Positions 6,547 through 14,875 of a stretch of DNA of 64,000 bases are shown in pieces; the stretch's first letter is position 1, and every line of letters begins with the position of its first letter. A program made the translations under genes and the position numbers. The stretch covers positions 186,001 through 250,000 of the forward strand of contig NZ_JBQCCF010000069.1 of assembly GCF_051962475.1 (NCBI RefSeq), written 5' to 3'. The notes under the pieces were generated by a model. That model did not search any database, was not told the origin of the DNA, and was given only the letters and a program-made list of their open reading frames with translations. The DNA is from Dyella_A sp051962475. GTDB lineage: Bacteria > Pseudomonadota > Gammaproteobacteria > Xanthomonadales > Rhodanobacteraceae.

Positions 6547-9042
6547 TTACTGCGTCTTCACGCTGACGTCGTCGATCACGAACGAGGTCTGCAGCGAGCC
6601 GTCTTCCACGCCGTAGAAGTTCACCTGCACCGTCTGCCCCTTGTATGCCCCCAGGTCGATCGTGTGCAGCACGTAGCCGCTGGTCGCGTTGGCGTTGGAG
6701 TAGGTGGCGAGCGTGGCGTAGCTGCCGGCCGCAGTAATCACCTGCACCTTGAGTGTGTCGTACGCGGTGCTGCCGGACTCGGCGGTGTCCACGTGCAGGT
6801 AGAAGCTCAGCGTGGCGGAGGCGACCGACGCGGGAATCGTCACGCTCTGGCGCACGTAATCGGTATGGACCGAGCCGTAACCGTCGAGCCACGCCTTCCA
6901 GCTGCCAGCGTGGGCCGCCTCGCTGGTGTCGCTGGTGATCGCTCCGCTGGTCTGTGTCCATACCGTGGCGCCGCTCTCGAAGCCGCCGTTGCCGATCAGC
7001 TCGGTGCTGCCGCCGCCCGAGCCACCGCCTGAGCCGTTGGACACGCTGAAGCTCACCGTGCTGCTGGTGCCGACGTTGCCGGCCGCGTCATACGCCTTGG
7101 CGACCAAGCTGTGCGATCCGTCGGCCAACGTGGTGGAGTCGAGGCTGGCGCTGTACGGCGAGGCGGTGTCGGCGGCCTTGAGCGCGCCGTCGACGTAGAA
7201 CTCCACCTTGGTCACGCCCACGTTGTCGCTTGCACTGGCCGACAGCGTGACGGTGCCGCTGGTGCCGCTCTCCGATGCACTCACCGTCGGCGGCGTGGTG
7301 TCGCCACCACCGCCGCCACCGGAGCCCTCGGTCACCCACACCGGCGCCGACCAAAGGCGCAGACCGTCGTCCTGGGTGATCTTGGCGTAGTAGAAGTGGT
7401 CGCCCGCGCCCGGCGTGGTGGTGGTGGTCGCCGTCTCCGACAGCGTGCCCACCGTACCGTTGCTGCCCGGCACGCCCTGGAACACCTGCACGCGCTGCGC
7501 GGTGTGGCCGGTGCTGCTGGCGTAGTTCACGGTGAGCGTGAGCGGACCGGTGTTGCTGAAGCGCTCACCCATCACGTGGCCGTTGGCGGTGAGCACGATC
7601 TGTGCGGTCTTGTCCTCCGTGGCGAACACGCGGCGGGCGCGCAGCGCATCGAGAAAGTTCGGTGAGTTCAGCGTGGTACCGCTGGGCAGCAGCACGCCGG
7701 TGCGATTGGTGAAGCTGGCGCCCCAGTTGGCGCAGTGGTTGTCTTGATCCGAGCTGGGTGCGACGTGGTAGCCGCGCTCCAGGATGGTGTTGAAGGCCGT
7801 CTCGTAGCTGCTGCGGCTGGTCTCGGTTTCGGTGGTGTTGCTGGAGAACGCCGAGCTGTTGAGCACCTCGGCCAGCACCATCACCGCATCGCCGTCGGCG
7901 GTGTAGCCGAAGTTGGTACCGTTGACCAGGAACTGGCCCGAGCTGGCTGGATGGTTGAACTGGCCGATCCAGCCGTTCGTGTGCATCAACGTGTACAGCG
8001 AGGCGTAATCGCTCTTGGCGGTGAACACGTCGCCGATCAGCTGATTGGAGCTGTTGTACTCCCACTCCAGCAGGCTCGGCGTGTTGAAGATATTCATGTG
8101 CCCGCCGTTGCTGATCACGCCCCACTCCAGGCCGTAGATGGCGAGGAAGTTGCTGTGTGCGGCGTTGAACGTGCTGGCCGCCTGCAGGCCCGACTGATAA
8201 AGGTTGTGCGCGGTGGTCGGGCTGGCCGAACTGTTGGTGCCGGTCGAACCGTCGTACATGTGGTTGTGCTCGGACGTCATCAGGAAGTCCAGGCCTTCGT
8301 TCATCGCGTACTGGTAGGCATCGGCCGGGCCGTACGGCGCACTCTGCGGGGCCTGCGCATCCTTGCAGGTGGACACCACGCCGCCACCGTCGCTGTGGTT
8401 GGTCTGGCTGTGCAGGTTGCCGTAGTAGATCGTGTACGGCAGGCCGCCGGTGGTGCTCACCGACTGCATGGTGGCCGCCTGGATGGTTACTCCCTGCGTC
8501 GCCGAACGATGCATCGGCAGCGCGTGGAAGCTCGGCATCGCCGGCTTGGCCACGCGGCCCACCATCACGTCGTAGCGCTGCTGCTCGATCAGCTCCGGCG
8601 CCCTGGCCTGGGCCAGCGCCAGCGCCTGGCTGGCCAGGCCCGAACCGATGCGGCCGATCACCGTGTCGTCCAACGCCAACGCGCGCAGCCGCACCGTGTA
8701 GTAGCCGGGCGCCAGCGCGGCGCGCTGGGCATCGCGGCCATCCCAGTTCATCCGTACCAGGCTGTCGCGCGCCTTGGCCAGGGTGGTGCTGCCCTGCCAG
8801 TGCCGGCGCACCTGGCCGCTGGCGTCGAGCACGTCCACTTCCCAGGCGATCGGCGTGCCCGGCGCGGCGCCGGGATATTCGAAGTGCAGGACGATCGGGC
8901 GCGTGGCGGTGGCCGCGAACGGCACCTGCAACGCCACGCCGAATTCCTGGTGATCCGGCAGCGGCATCGTCGCCAGCGCCGGGGTACAGAGCACCACACC
9001 GGCCAGCACGAGGCTGCCGGCTATCCATGATTTTTTCTGCAT
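6547..9042 (-). CDS. Secreted PHP-domain metallohydrolase (CehA/McbA-like) with Ig-like and C-terminal beta domains
   Basis: The 831-aa exported protein has a signal peptide (residues 1-24, ending PALA). A beta-sandwich-like N-terminal region (about 30-150) follows, then a PHP-type metal-dependent hydrolase region (about 200-490) with GNLHSQTNHSDGG (H211, H216, D218), TSEHNHM, FNHPA and SSDQDNH. A Gly-rich linker (GSGGGGGGD), one Ig-like domain starting TTPPTVSASES, a second Gly/Ser linker and a jelly-roll-like C-terminal module (NGGFESGATVW onward) complete it. The second ATG (9042), preceded by GGGGA and TGGGAG, is the likely start. The hydrolase substrate is unknown; extracellular location is inferred from signal peptide and modules. 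Confidence 0.8.
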   Translation of the reverse strand: MQKKSWIAGSLVLAGVVLCTPALATMPLPDHQEFGVALQVPFAATATRPIVLHFEYPGAAPGTPIAWEVDVLDASGQVRRHWQGSTTLAKARDSLVRMNWDGRDAQRAALAPGYYTVRLRALALDDTVIGRIGSGLASQALALAQARAPELIEQQRYDVMVGRVAKPAMPSFHALPMHRSATQGVTIQAATMQSVSTTGGLPYTIYYGNLHSQTNHSDGGGVVSTCKDAQAPQSAPYGPADAYQYAMNEGLDFLMTSEHNHMYDGSTGTNSSASPTTAHNLYQSGLQAASTFNAAHSNFLAIYGLEWGVISNGGHMNIFNTPSLLEWEYNSSNQLIGDVFTAKSDYASLYTLMHTNGWIGQFNHPASSGQFLVNGTNFGYTADGDAVMVLAEVLNSSAFSSNTTETETSRSSYETAFNTILERGYHVAPSSDQDNHCANWGASFTNRTGVLLPSGTTLNSPNFLDALRARRVFATEDKTAQIVLTANGHVMGERFSNTGPLTLTVNYASSTGHTAQRVQVFQGVPGSNGTVGTLSETATTTTTPGAGDHFYYAKITQDDGLRLWSAPVWVTEGSGGGGGGDTTPPTVSASESGTSGTVTLSASASDNVGVTKVEFYVDGALKAADTASPYSASLDSTTLADGSHSLVAKAYDAAGNVGTSSTVSFSVSNGSGGGSGGGSTELIGNGGFESGATVWTQTSGAITSDTSEAAHAGSWKAWLDGYGSVHTDYVRQSVTIPASVASATLSFYLHVDTAESGSTAYDTLKVQVITAAGSYATLATYSNANATSGYVLHTIDLGAYKGQTVQVNFYGVEDGSLQTSFVIDDVSVKTQ

Positions 9043-9230
9043 GACTCCCATTCCCCTACGTCAATGTAAGAATTTCCCCCGCGGCGTTATATGGCAGGCC
9101 TACATGGCGCCGGTATGACCAAAGTTCCTAGGACTCGCGCAAGGGTTTGCGCTTTGGCGTCAGCGCGCGGTCCGCGCACTGCACCGGCGGCCGGATAGAC
9201 TTGCGGTTTTGCCAAACGCATCACGAGCGC

Positions 9231-10211
9231 ATGCGCCGCCTGCCTATCGATCCGTTCACCCAGGCCCTGCTGGTCACCGTCGCATTGGCGTCGCTGCTGC
9301 CGTGCCGCGACGCGTGGGCCGTCGCCTTCGATCGCATCACCGATGCGGCCATCGCGCTGCTGTTCTTCCTGCACGGCGCCAAGCTCTCGCGCGCAGCGGT
9401 GCTGCACGGCATGACCCATTGGCGCCTGCATGTCAGCGTGTTCGCCTGCACCTTTGTGCTGTTTCCGCTGGTGGGCTGGTTACTGCGGCCGCTGCTTGGC
9501 GCGATGCTGACGCCCGCGCTGCTGCTGGGCGTGCTCTACGTGTGCACCCTGCCCTCCACCGTGCAGTCATCGATCGCCTTCACCTCGATGGCTGGCGGCA
9601 ACGTGCCGGCGGCGGTGGTCAGCGCCTCCACTTCCAGCCTCGTCGGCACCGTGCTGACACCGCTGCTGGTGGGACTGACGGTGGCCACGCACGGCGGCGG
9701 CCACGGCTTCTCGTGGCACGCGGTGGAACAGATCCTCACCCTGCTGCTGTTGCCGTTCGCGGCGGGGCATCTGTTGCGCCCGTGGATCGGCGCCTGGGTG
9801 GATCGCCATCGACCGCTGCTGCGCTACACCGACCAGGGCACGATCCTGCTGGTGGTCTACACCGCCTTCAGCGCGGCGGTGGTGGAAGGCCTGTGGAAAA
9901 CCACGCCGCCGCTGGCGCTGCTGGCCACGCTCGGCGCCGACGCGCTGCTGCTGGCGCTGGTCATGCTCGTGGCCTGGTTCGGCTCCGGCGCGCTGAAGTT
10001 CGCGCGCGAAGACCGCATCACCATCTTCTTCTGCGGCTCCAAGAAGAGCCTCGCCACCGGCGTGCCGATGGCCAAGCTGCTGTTCGTCGCGTTGCCCGGC
10101 GGACTCGGCGGCATCGTGCTGCCGCTGATGATCTTCCACCAGCTGCAGCTGATGGTCTGCGCGGTGATCGCGCGGCGCCTGGCGCGACACGCGGACACGG
10201 CGACCGTGTAG
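9231..10211 (+). CDS. SBF-like (bile acid:sodium symporter family, YfeH-type) transporter
   Basis: The 326-aa protein is highly hydrophobic with about nine to ten helices. It contains TLPSTVQSSIAFTSMAGGN and FFCGSKKSLATGVPMA, conserved stretches of the YfeH/Rch1-like branch of the BART superfamily. Such proteins sit in the inner membrane; substrates of the bacterial members are poorly defined. I start at the ATG at 9231 (MRRLPIDPFTQ), which matches the family. A TAGACT box about 30 nt upstream could be its -10 element. The stop codon lies inside the REP-like hairpin that follows. Confidence 0.85.
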   Translation: MRRLPIDPFTQALLVTVALASLLPCRDAWAVAFDRITDAAIALLFFLHGAKLSRAAVLHGMTHWRLHVSVFACTFVLFPLVGWLLRPLLGAMLTPALLLGVLYVCTLPSTVQSSIAFTSMAGGNVPAAVVSASTSSLVGTVLTPLLVGLTVATHGGGHGFSWHAVEQILTLLLLPFAAGHLLRPWIGAWVDRHRPLLRYTDQGTILLVVYTAFSAAVVEGLWKTTPPLALLATLGADALLLALVMLVAWFGSGALKFAREDRITIFFCGSKKSLATGVPMAKLLFVALPGGLGGIVLPLMIFHQLQLMVCAVIARRLARHADTATV

Positions 10212-10278
10212 GAGCACACCCTGTGCGCGAAGCTTTCCGTCACGTGACGAAGCATTCGCACACAGGGTGCGCTCCTAC
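10208..10278. repeat. REP-like hairpin (GTAGGAGC family), copy 2
   Basis: An imperfect 24-nt inverted repeat begins GTAGGAGCACACCCTGTGCG; its other arm at 10255-10278 ends GCGCTCCTAC, with two mismatches. The same repeat sequence recurs at 63208-63291. The TAG stop of the upstream transporter gene is the TAG of the repeat. Confidence 0.9.
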
Positions 10279-10306
10279 GGGCGAACAGGCCGCCGCCAGG
10301 TGGCAC

Positions 10307-10966
10307 TCAACCCCCGCCCGGCGAATAGTTGAGGCCAAGCGTCAACCAGTGACCGTGCGGGTCCGTGCCGACCAGCAGATCGGCCGTCACGCCGCTGCCC
10401 AGCATCCGCCGCAAGCCGGCTTGCCACGCCGGTCCGGTACCTCGCTGGACGAAGCCCTCCGCCAGCACCAGCCAGTGCGACCCCTGCGGGTGTTCCAGCC
10501 CCACGCCGGACGTAGGTACCGGCAGGTGCCCCCGCGCGACGCTCCAGCCGGCATTGAGATGGATGACCCCGAGACCGGCGACCGGCAGGCTGGCGATCAA
10601 ATTGGCGACCGCAGCACCTGGCGCGCCCGACCGGCTGGTCCAGACCGAGCCGGCGGAAACCGCAAAGCCGGGCGTCTCGTCGGCGGCGTCGCGCAGTGTG
10701 TGCTTCAGGCCGAAGGCCAGCGCGGCGGGCGTCGATGCGGCGGCCATCGATCCGCCGAGACTGTATTCCACGCCACCGACCGCACAGGCCGGAACGGCGC
10801 TCGCCTCAGCGGCGCCGGACGGCGCCAGGCGCAGCCATGATTCCACCTGGCAGTGACCGTCTGGGGTGGTTCCGGCATCGTCCACCAACAGGCTGGCACC
10901 CGCCCGTGCCGCCGGCGAAGGCAGCAGGGCGAATGCCAGTACGAGCGTACCGGCGAGACGGCGCAT
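10307..10966 (-). CDS. Exported hypothetical protein
   Basis: A 219-aa protein has a clear signal peptide (MRRLAGTLVLAFALLPSPAARA). The mature part is rich in Gly, Ala and short alternating hydrophobic stretches (VANLIASLPVAGLGVIHLNAGWS, GHWLTLGLNYSP), suggesting beta structure, possibly a small outer-membrane or periplasmic protein. Two Cys (HCQVES, PACAVGG) may form a disulfide. I do not recognise a named family. It lies 21 nt downstream of mgtA on the same strand and could be co-transcribed with it. Confidence 0.7.
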   Translation of the reverse strand: MRRLAGTLVLAFALLPSPAARAGASLLVDDAGTTPDGHCQVESWLRLAPSGAAEASAVPACAVGGVEYSLGGSMAAASTPAALAFGLKHTLRDAADETPGFAVSAGSVWTSRSGAPGAAVANLIASLPVAGLGVIHLNAGWSVARGHLPVPTSGVGLEHPQGSHWLVLAEGFVQRGTGPAWQAGLRRMLGSGVTADLLVGTDPHGHWLTLGLNYSPGGG

Positions 10967-10987
10967 GATCGGTTCCCCCGACCATCG

Positions 10988-13642
10988 TCACAGCCAACGC
11001 CCGAAGCGCCGGATGTACAGCCGCTTCACCAACTGGGTCAGCACGCTGTAGCTGACCAGGGTGAGCACCAGCCAGCCGAAGTACGCCGGCGGCAGCGGCA
11101 CCATGCCGAGCTTGACGCCGATCGCGGTGAACGGAATCACCAGACCCAGCGTGATGATCGCCGCGGTCAGCGCCAGCACCGGCGCCGACGCCATGCTCTG
11201 CAGGAACGGGATGCGCCGGGTGCGGATCATGTGCACGATCAGCGTCTGCGACAGCAGGCCCTCGATGAACCAGCCGGACTGGAACAGCGACTGGTGCGCC
11301 GGCGAGTTCGCGCCGAACACATGCCACATCAGCCAGAACGTGGTGATGTCGAAGATCGAGCTGATCGGCCCGATCCACACCATGAAACGGCCGATGTCGC
11401 TGGCGTCCCACTTGCGCGGCTTGCGCAGGTATTCCTCGTCGAGCCGGTCGAACGGAATCGACAGCTGCGAGATGTCATACAGCAGGTTCTGCACCAGGAT
11501 CTGCAGCGGAAGCATCGGCAGGAACGGCAGGAACACGCTCGCGATCAGCACGCTGAACACGTTGCCGAAGTTCGAGCTGGCGGTCATCTTGATGTACTTC
11601 ATGATGTTGCCGAAGGTGATCCGCCCCTCGATCACGCCCTCCTCCAGCACCATCAGGTTCTTTTCCAGCAGGATGATGTCGGCCGACTCCTTGGCGATGT
11701 CGGTAGCGGTATCCACCGAAATGCCGACGTCGGCCTCGCGCAGTGCCGGCGCGTCGTTGATGCCGTCGCCGAGGAAGCCCACGGTGTGACCCTGGCGCTG
11801 CAACGACTTCACCACCCGCGCCTTCTGCAGCGGCGACATCTTGGCGAACACGGTGGTGCGCGCGACCAGCGCGTCCAGTGCCGCGTCGTCCAGCGGCTCG
11901 ATGTGCTTGCCCTGCGCCGAGTGCTCGACGTCCAGCCCGACTTCGCGGCAGATCTTGCGCGTCACCGCCTCGTTGTCGCCGGTGATCACCTTCACCACCA
12001 CGCCGTGGTGGTTGAGCGCGCGGATCGCGGTGGCGGCCGAATCCTTCGGCGGATCGAGGAAGGCCAGACAGCCGACCGCAGTCAGCCCGGCCTCGTCGGC
12101 CACGCCGTAGGGACGGCCGGTCGCCGGCTGCTGGCGGATCGCCACCACCAACACGCGCAGGCCGTCGTGGTTGAGCTCGCGCGTCATCTCCTTGATCGCG
12201 GTGCGGCGCTCGGCCGTCATCGGCACCAGCTCGCCGCCGATGCGCGCGTGATCGCAGATCGTCAGCATCTCCTCCACCGCGCCCTTGCACACCAGCAGGT
12301 GCTCGCCGCCGGCGTCGCCCAGCACCACCGACATGCGCCGGCGCTGGAAGTCGAACGGAATCTCGTCCACCAGCCGGTACATGCTGGCGGCGGGCTCCAG
12401 ATCGCGATGCTCCAGCACCGCCTTGTCCATCAGGTTCTTCAGGCCCGTCTGGAAGCGGCTGTTGAGGTAGCCGAACTCCAGTGCCTCGTCGGACTCCTCG
12501 CCGTCCAGATCCAGGTGGCGCTCGAGCACGATCTTGTCCAGCGTCAGCGTGCCGGTCTTGTCGGTGCACAGCACGTCCATCGCGCCGAAGTTCTGGATCG
12601 CGTTGAGGCGCTTGACCACCACCTTGCGCTTGGACATCGCCATCGCGCCCTTGCCGAGGTTGGCGGTGACGATCAGCGGCAGCATCTCCGGGGTCAGACC
12701 CACCGCCACCGACAGCGCGAACAGCAGCGCCTCGAAGAAGTTGCCCTTGTCCCACCAGTTCAGCGCGAACACGATCGGCACCATCACCGCCATGAAGCGG
12801 ATCAGCAGCCAGCTGACCGACTTCACGCCACGGTCGAAGCTGGTCTGCACGCGCTGACCGGTGAGGCTGCGCGAGATCGATCCGAGATAGGTGCGGCTGC
12901 CGGTGGCCACCACCAGCGCGCTGGCGGTGCCGCTGATCACGTTGGTGCCCATGTAGCAGACGCTGGAGAGATCCAGCGGATTGGCGCTGCCGGCATCGAG
13001 CAGGTCGCGGCCGCTGGGCGCGGCCTTCTCCACCGGCAGCGATTCGCCGGTGAGGATCGCCTGGCTGATGAAGAGATCCTTGGCGCTGAGCAGGCGCAGG
13101 TCGGCCGGCACCATGTCGCCGGCGGCCAGGTGCACGATGTCGCCGGGCACCAGCTCGACCACGGGTACCTCGATGCGCTCGCTGTGGCCGTCAGAGGCGC
13201 GACGGATGACGCTGGCGGTGTTGCGCACCATCGCCTTGAGCTTTTCCGCCGCCTGCGAGGAGCGGTATTCCTGGGTGAAGCTCAGCAGCACGCTGATCGC
13301 CACCATCACCATCACGATCACCGGGCCGGTGAGGTCGCTGGCGTCGGTGGCCAGCTGCACCACCGCCAGCGACAGCAGCACGATGATGAACGGGTTGAGG
13401 AAGGCGTGCAGCAACTGGCGCGACCAGTGCGGCGGCTTTTCGTGCGACACCTCGTTGGGGCCGTCGGCCTGCAGGCGCGCCTGGATCGCCTCTTCGTCGA
13501 GGCCGTCATGGCCGGTGGCAAAGCTGGCGAACAGCGCGTCCACCGGGCGCCACGCCTCGGCGGCAGCGGCGACGGTGGTCGGCAGGGGGGAGGTCTTGCC
13601 CGCGGTCTTGCGTGCCGCGTGGAGGGGGGGCTGCCGGGTCAT
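10988..13642 (-). CDS. mgtA: Magnesium-translocating P-type ATPase MgtA
   Basis: This inner-membrane P3B-type ATPase imports Mg2+. The 884-aa product has the N-terminal cation-ATPase segment, the actuator TGE (residues 198-200), the phosphorylation motif DKTGT (361-365), MVGDGIND-type hinge sequence (GFLGDGINDAPALREA) and the C-terminal helices with the NLLYDISQ segment typical of MgtA/MgtB. The ATG at 13642 follows GGAAG; a frame extension to 13687 lacks family similarity. Upstream are an unusually long leader, a short ORF (13802-13975) and a good promoter (14210-14238). Leader-based Mg2+ or translational control, as known for enterobacterial mgtA, is plausible but unproven here. Confidence 0.97.
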   Translation of the reverse strand: MTRQPPLHAARKTAGKTSPLPTTVAAAAEAWRPVDALFASFATGHDGLDEEAIQARLQADGPNEVSHEKPPHWSRQLLHAFLNPFIIVLLSLAVVQLATDASDLTGPVIVMVMVAISVLLSFTQEYRSSQAAEKLKAMVRNTASVIRRASDGHSERIEVPVVELVPGDIVHLAAGDMVPADLRLLSAKDLFISQAILTGESLPVEKAAPSGRDLLDAGSANPLDLSSVCYMGTNVISGTASALVVATGSRTYLGSISRSLTGQRVQTSFDRGVKSVSWLLIRFMAVMVPIVFALNWWDKGNFFEALLFALSVAVGLTPEMLPLIVTANLGKGAMAMSKRKVVVKRLNAIQNFGAMDVLCTDKTGTLTLDKIVLERHLDLDGEESDEALEFGYLNSRFQTGLKNLMDKAVLEHRDLEPAASMYRLVDEIPFDFQRRRMSVVLGDAGGEHLLVCKGAVEEMLTICDHARIGGELVPMTAERRTAIKEMTRELNHDGLRVLVVAIRQQPATGRPYGVADEAGLTAVGCLAFLDPPKDSAATAIRALNHHGVVVKVITGDNEAVTRKICREVGLDVEHSAQGKHIEPLDDAALDALVARTTVFAKMSPLQKARVVKSLQRQGHTVGFLGDGINDAPALREADVGISVDTATDIAKESADIILLEKNLMVLEEGVIEGRITFGNIMKYIKMTASSNFGNVFSVLIASVFLPFLPMLPLQILVQNLLYDISQLSIPFDRLDEEYLRKPRKWDASDIGRFMVWIGPISSIFDITTFWLMWHVFGANSPAHQSLFQSGWFIEGLLSQTLIVHMIRTRRIPFLQSMASAPVLALTAAIITLGLVIPFTAIGVKLGMVPLPPAYFGWLVLTLVSYSVLTQLVKRLYIRRFGRWL

Positions 13643-13801
13643 GGAGAGGCTTCCGTGGTTGCGAGTCTGCGCTACGCCGGAAGCCAATGAGGAAGGATCA
13701 GCTGGCCGCCGGCACGAGAGGGCTCGGCCGCGATCGCATGAGCGACCGCGGCGATCGAGAGCCTGGCGGAGGCCAGCCCTTGCGGATGAAGCAGCCGCGC
13801 A

Positions 13802-13975
13802 TCAGCGCAGGCCCGGCATCGCGGACGGGGTGATCACGACGCGCTCGGCGACGCGCGCCGAGACGTTGCGCGGGGCCGGTACGGTCACGGTGTAACGGCG
13901 CTCGGAACGCGCACGCACGCCGAACAGCTGGGGACGCAGCACGCGCCAGCGGAGGGAATCGCGAAGGAGCTTCAT
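13802..13975 (-). CDS. 57-aa upstream ORF in the mgtA leader
   Basis: A short ORF begins MKLLRDSLRWRVLRPQLFGV, is strongly basic (about a dozen Arg), and contains the repeated short pattern RRYTVTVPAPRNV and SARVAERVVITP. Its ATG is preceded by GAGGAG eight nt upstream, the best ribosome binding site in this region. It ends 160 nt before mgtA and lies wholly within the presumed leader transcript. It is not the 17-aa MgtL of Salmonella, and I recognise no family. It may be a regulatory leader peptide or a small MgtA partner. Confidence 0.55.
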   Translation of the reverse strand: MKLLRDSLRWRVLRPQLFGVRARSERRYTVTVPAPRNVSARVAERVVITPSAMPGLR

Positions 13976-14209
13976 GGGCCCATCTCCTCGGGTAACGATG
14001 CCTGTAGCGCACCGTCAGGAGTGGGCCGGACGTTTCCTAGCGGAAAGCGTCGGCCGACCGCAGGCGGTCGCCGCAGGCGTTCGACTTGTGATGCGTCGCC
14101 GGCACCCGATGCTCGCGGGTGTCGACGTTGCGACTAGGGTCGACGTCCATATGCCTTGGTTGGTGGACTTGAGGTGCCGTAACGGCGCGGCGCGCCGGAC
14201 GGCGCGCGG
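13976..14209 (-). promoter_or_regulatory. Structured leader region upstream of the mgtA-linked ORF
   Basis: Read on the minus strand, the sequence between the promoter and the 57-aa ORF contains several hairpins: GCGCGCCG/CGGCGCGC right after the expected start point, CACCCG/CGGGTG, GACCGC/GCGGTC, and a stem with GACGCTTTCC against GGAAACGTC closing a GCTA loop. ACGTCGAC occurs twice. This density of stems suggests an RNA regulatory element. I could not match it to the M-box or yybP-ykoY consensus by eye. Confidence 0.45.
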
Positions 14210-14238
14210 ATTGTTGTGCTGCAGCAGGGCGCTGTCAA
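14210..14238 (-). promoter_or_regulatory. Sigma-70-type promoter driving the mgtA leader
   Basis: On the minus strand a perfect TTGACA (14238-14233) and AACAAT (14215-14210) are spaced by exactly 17 nt. It starts 30 nt after the stop of the broken response regulator and faces mgtA, giving an expected 5' untranslated region of about 230 nt before the 57-aa ORF and over 550 nt before mgtA. Confidence 0.65.
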
Positions 14239-14268
14239 TGCCTGCGGCGACGAAAGTTCCTGCGCCGC

Positions 14269-14840
14269 TCAACCGCCGGTCGGCGCCACGACATAGCCGA
14301 AGCCCCGCCGCGTTTCGATCATCTCCTCCACCCCGGCCTGCGCCAGCTTGGTGCGCAGGGTGCTCACCAGCACCTCGATCACATCGCCAGTAGCGCGTAC
14401 TCCTTCGGCGACAGCGCCAGCGGCGCGCCATCGACGTGGGCGACGCGCGCGCGGATCCACCACCAGGCGCCCGGCTTTCAGCAGCACCGGCGCGCTGTCG
14501 CCGCGGCGCATCAGCGCGTGCAGACGCGCCAGCAGCTCGGCGTAGGCGAACGGCTTGACTATGAATATGAAATCGTCGGCACCGAGGTTGAGCACCTCGA
14601 CGCGATCCTCCACCTGCCCGCGCGCGGGCAACACCAGCACGCGCGGCCGCTCCGGCCGGTCACGCAGCTGGCGCAGCACCGTCCAGCCATCCATCCGCGG
14701 CATCATCAGGTCGCGCGTGACGACGTCGTAGCTGAAGCTGGCCAGGAAATGCATGGCCTGCTCGCCATCGGTGGCAACGTCGACCACGTGGCCATCGCGC
14801 ACCAGCGCATCGCGCAGGTCGCGGCCGAGCGTGGGCGACG
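14269..14840 (-). pseudogene. Decayed OmpR-family response regulator
   Basis: Receiver-domain sequence is obvious (GRDLRDALVRDGHVVDVATDG, then DLMMPRMDGW), followed by KPFAYAELLARLHALMRR and, in the C-terminal part, VIEVLVSTLRTKL and ETRRGFGYVV of a winged-helix domain. It is broken in at least four ways. The N-terminal strand with the acidic pocket is absent. A duplicated Phe-Ile interrupts the DDFI-VKPF junction. The frame shifts after DPRAR (AHVDGAPLALSPKEYALL is readable in another frame). About 35 codons covering the recognition helix are deleted. It sits between cyoE and the mgtA promoter; no partner kinase remains. Confidence 0.85.
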
Positions 14841-14875
14841 ATCAGATCCGCACGGCCGCCCCCGCAGCGCCTGGC

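Noticed and set aside
10853..13690. A 945-codon plus-strand ORF opposite mgtA
   Set aside because: It mirrors the MgtA gene and shows only His/Gln/Arg-rich shadow composition.
13698..14012. A 104-codon minus-strand ORF overlapping the mgtA leader
   Set aside because: The 57-aa ORF in the other frame has a much better ribosome binding site; the longer frame has no good start signal.
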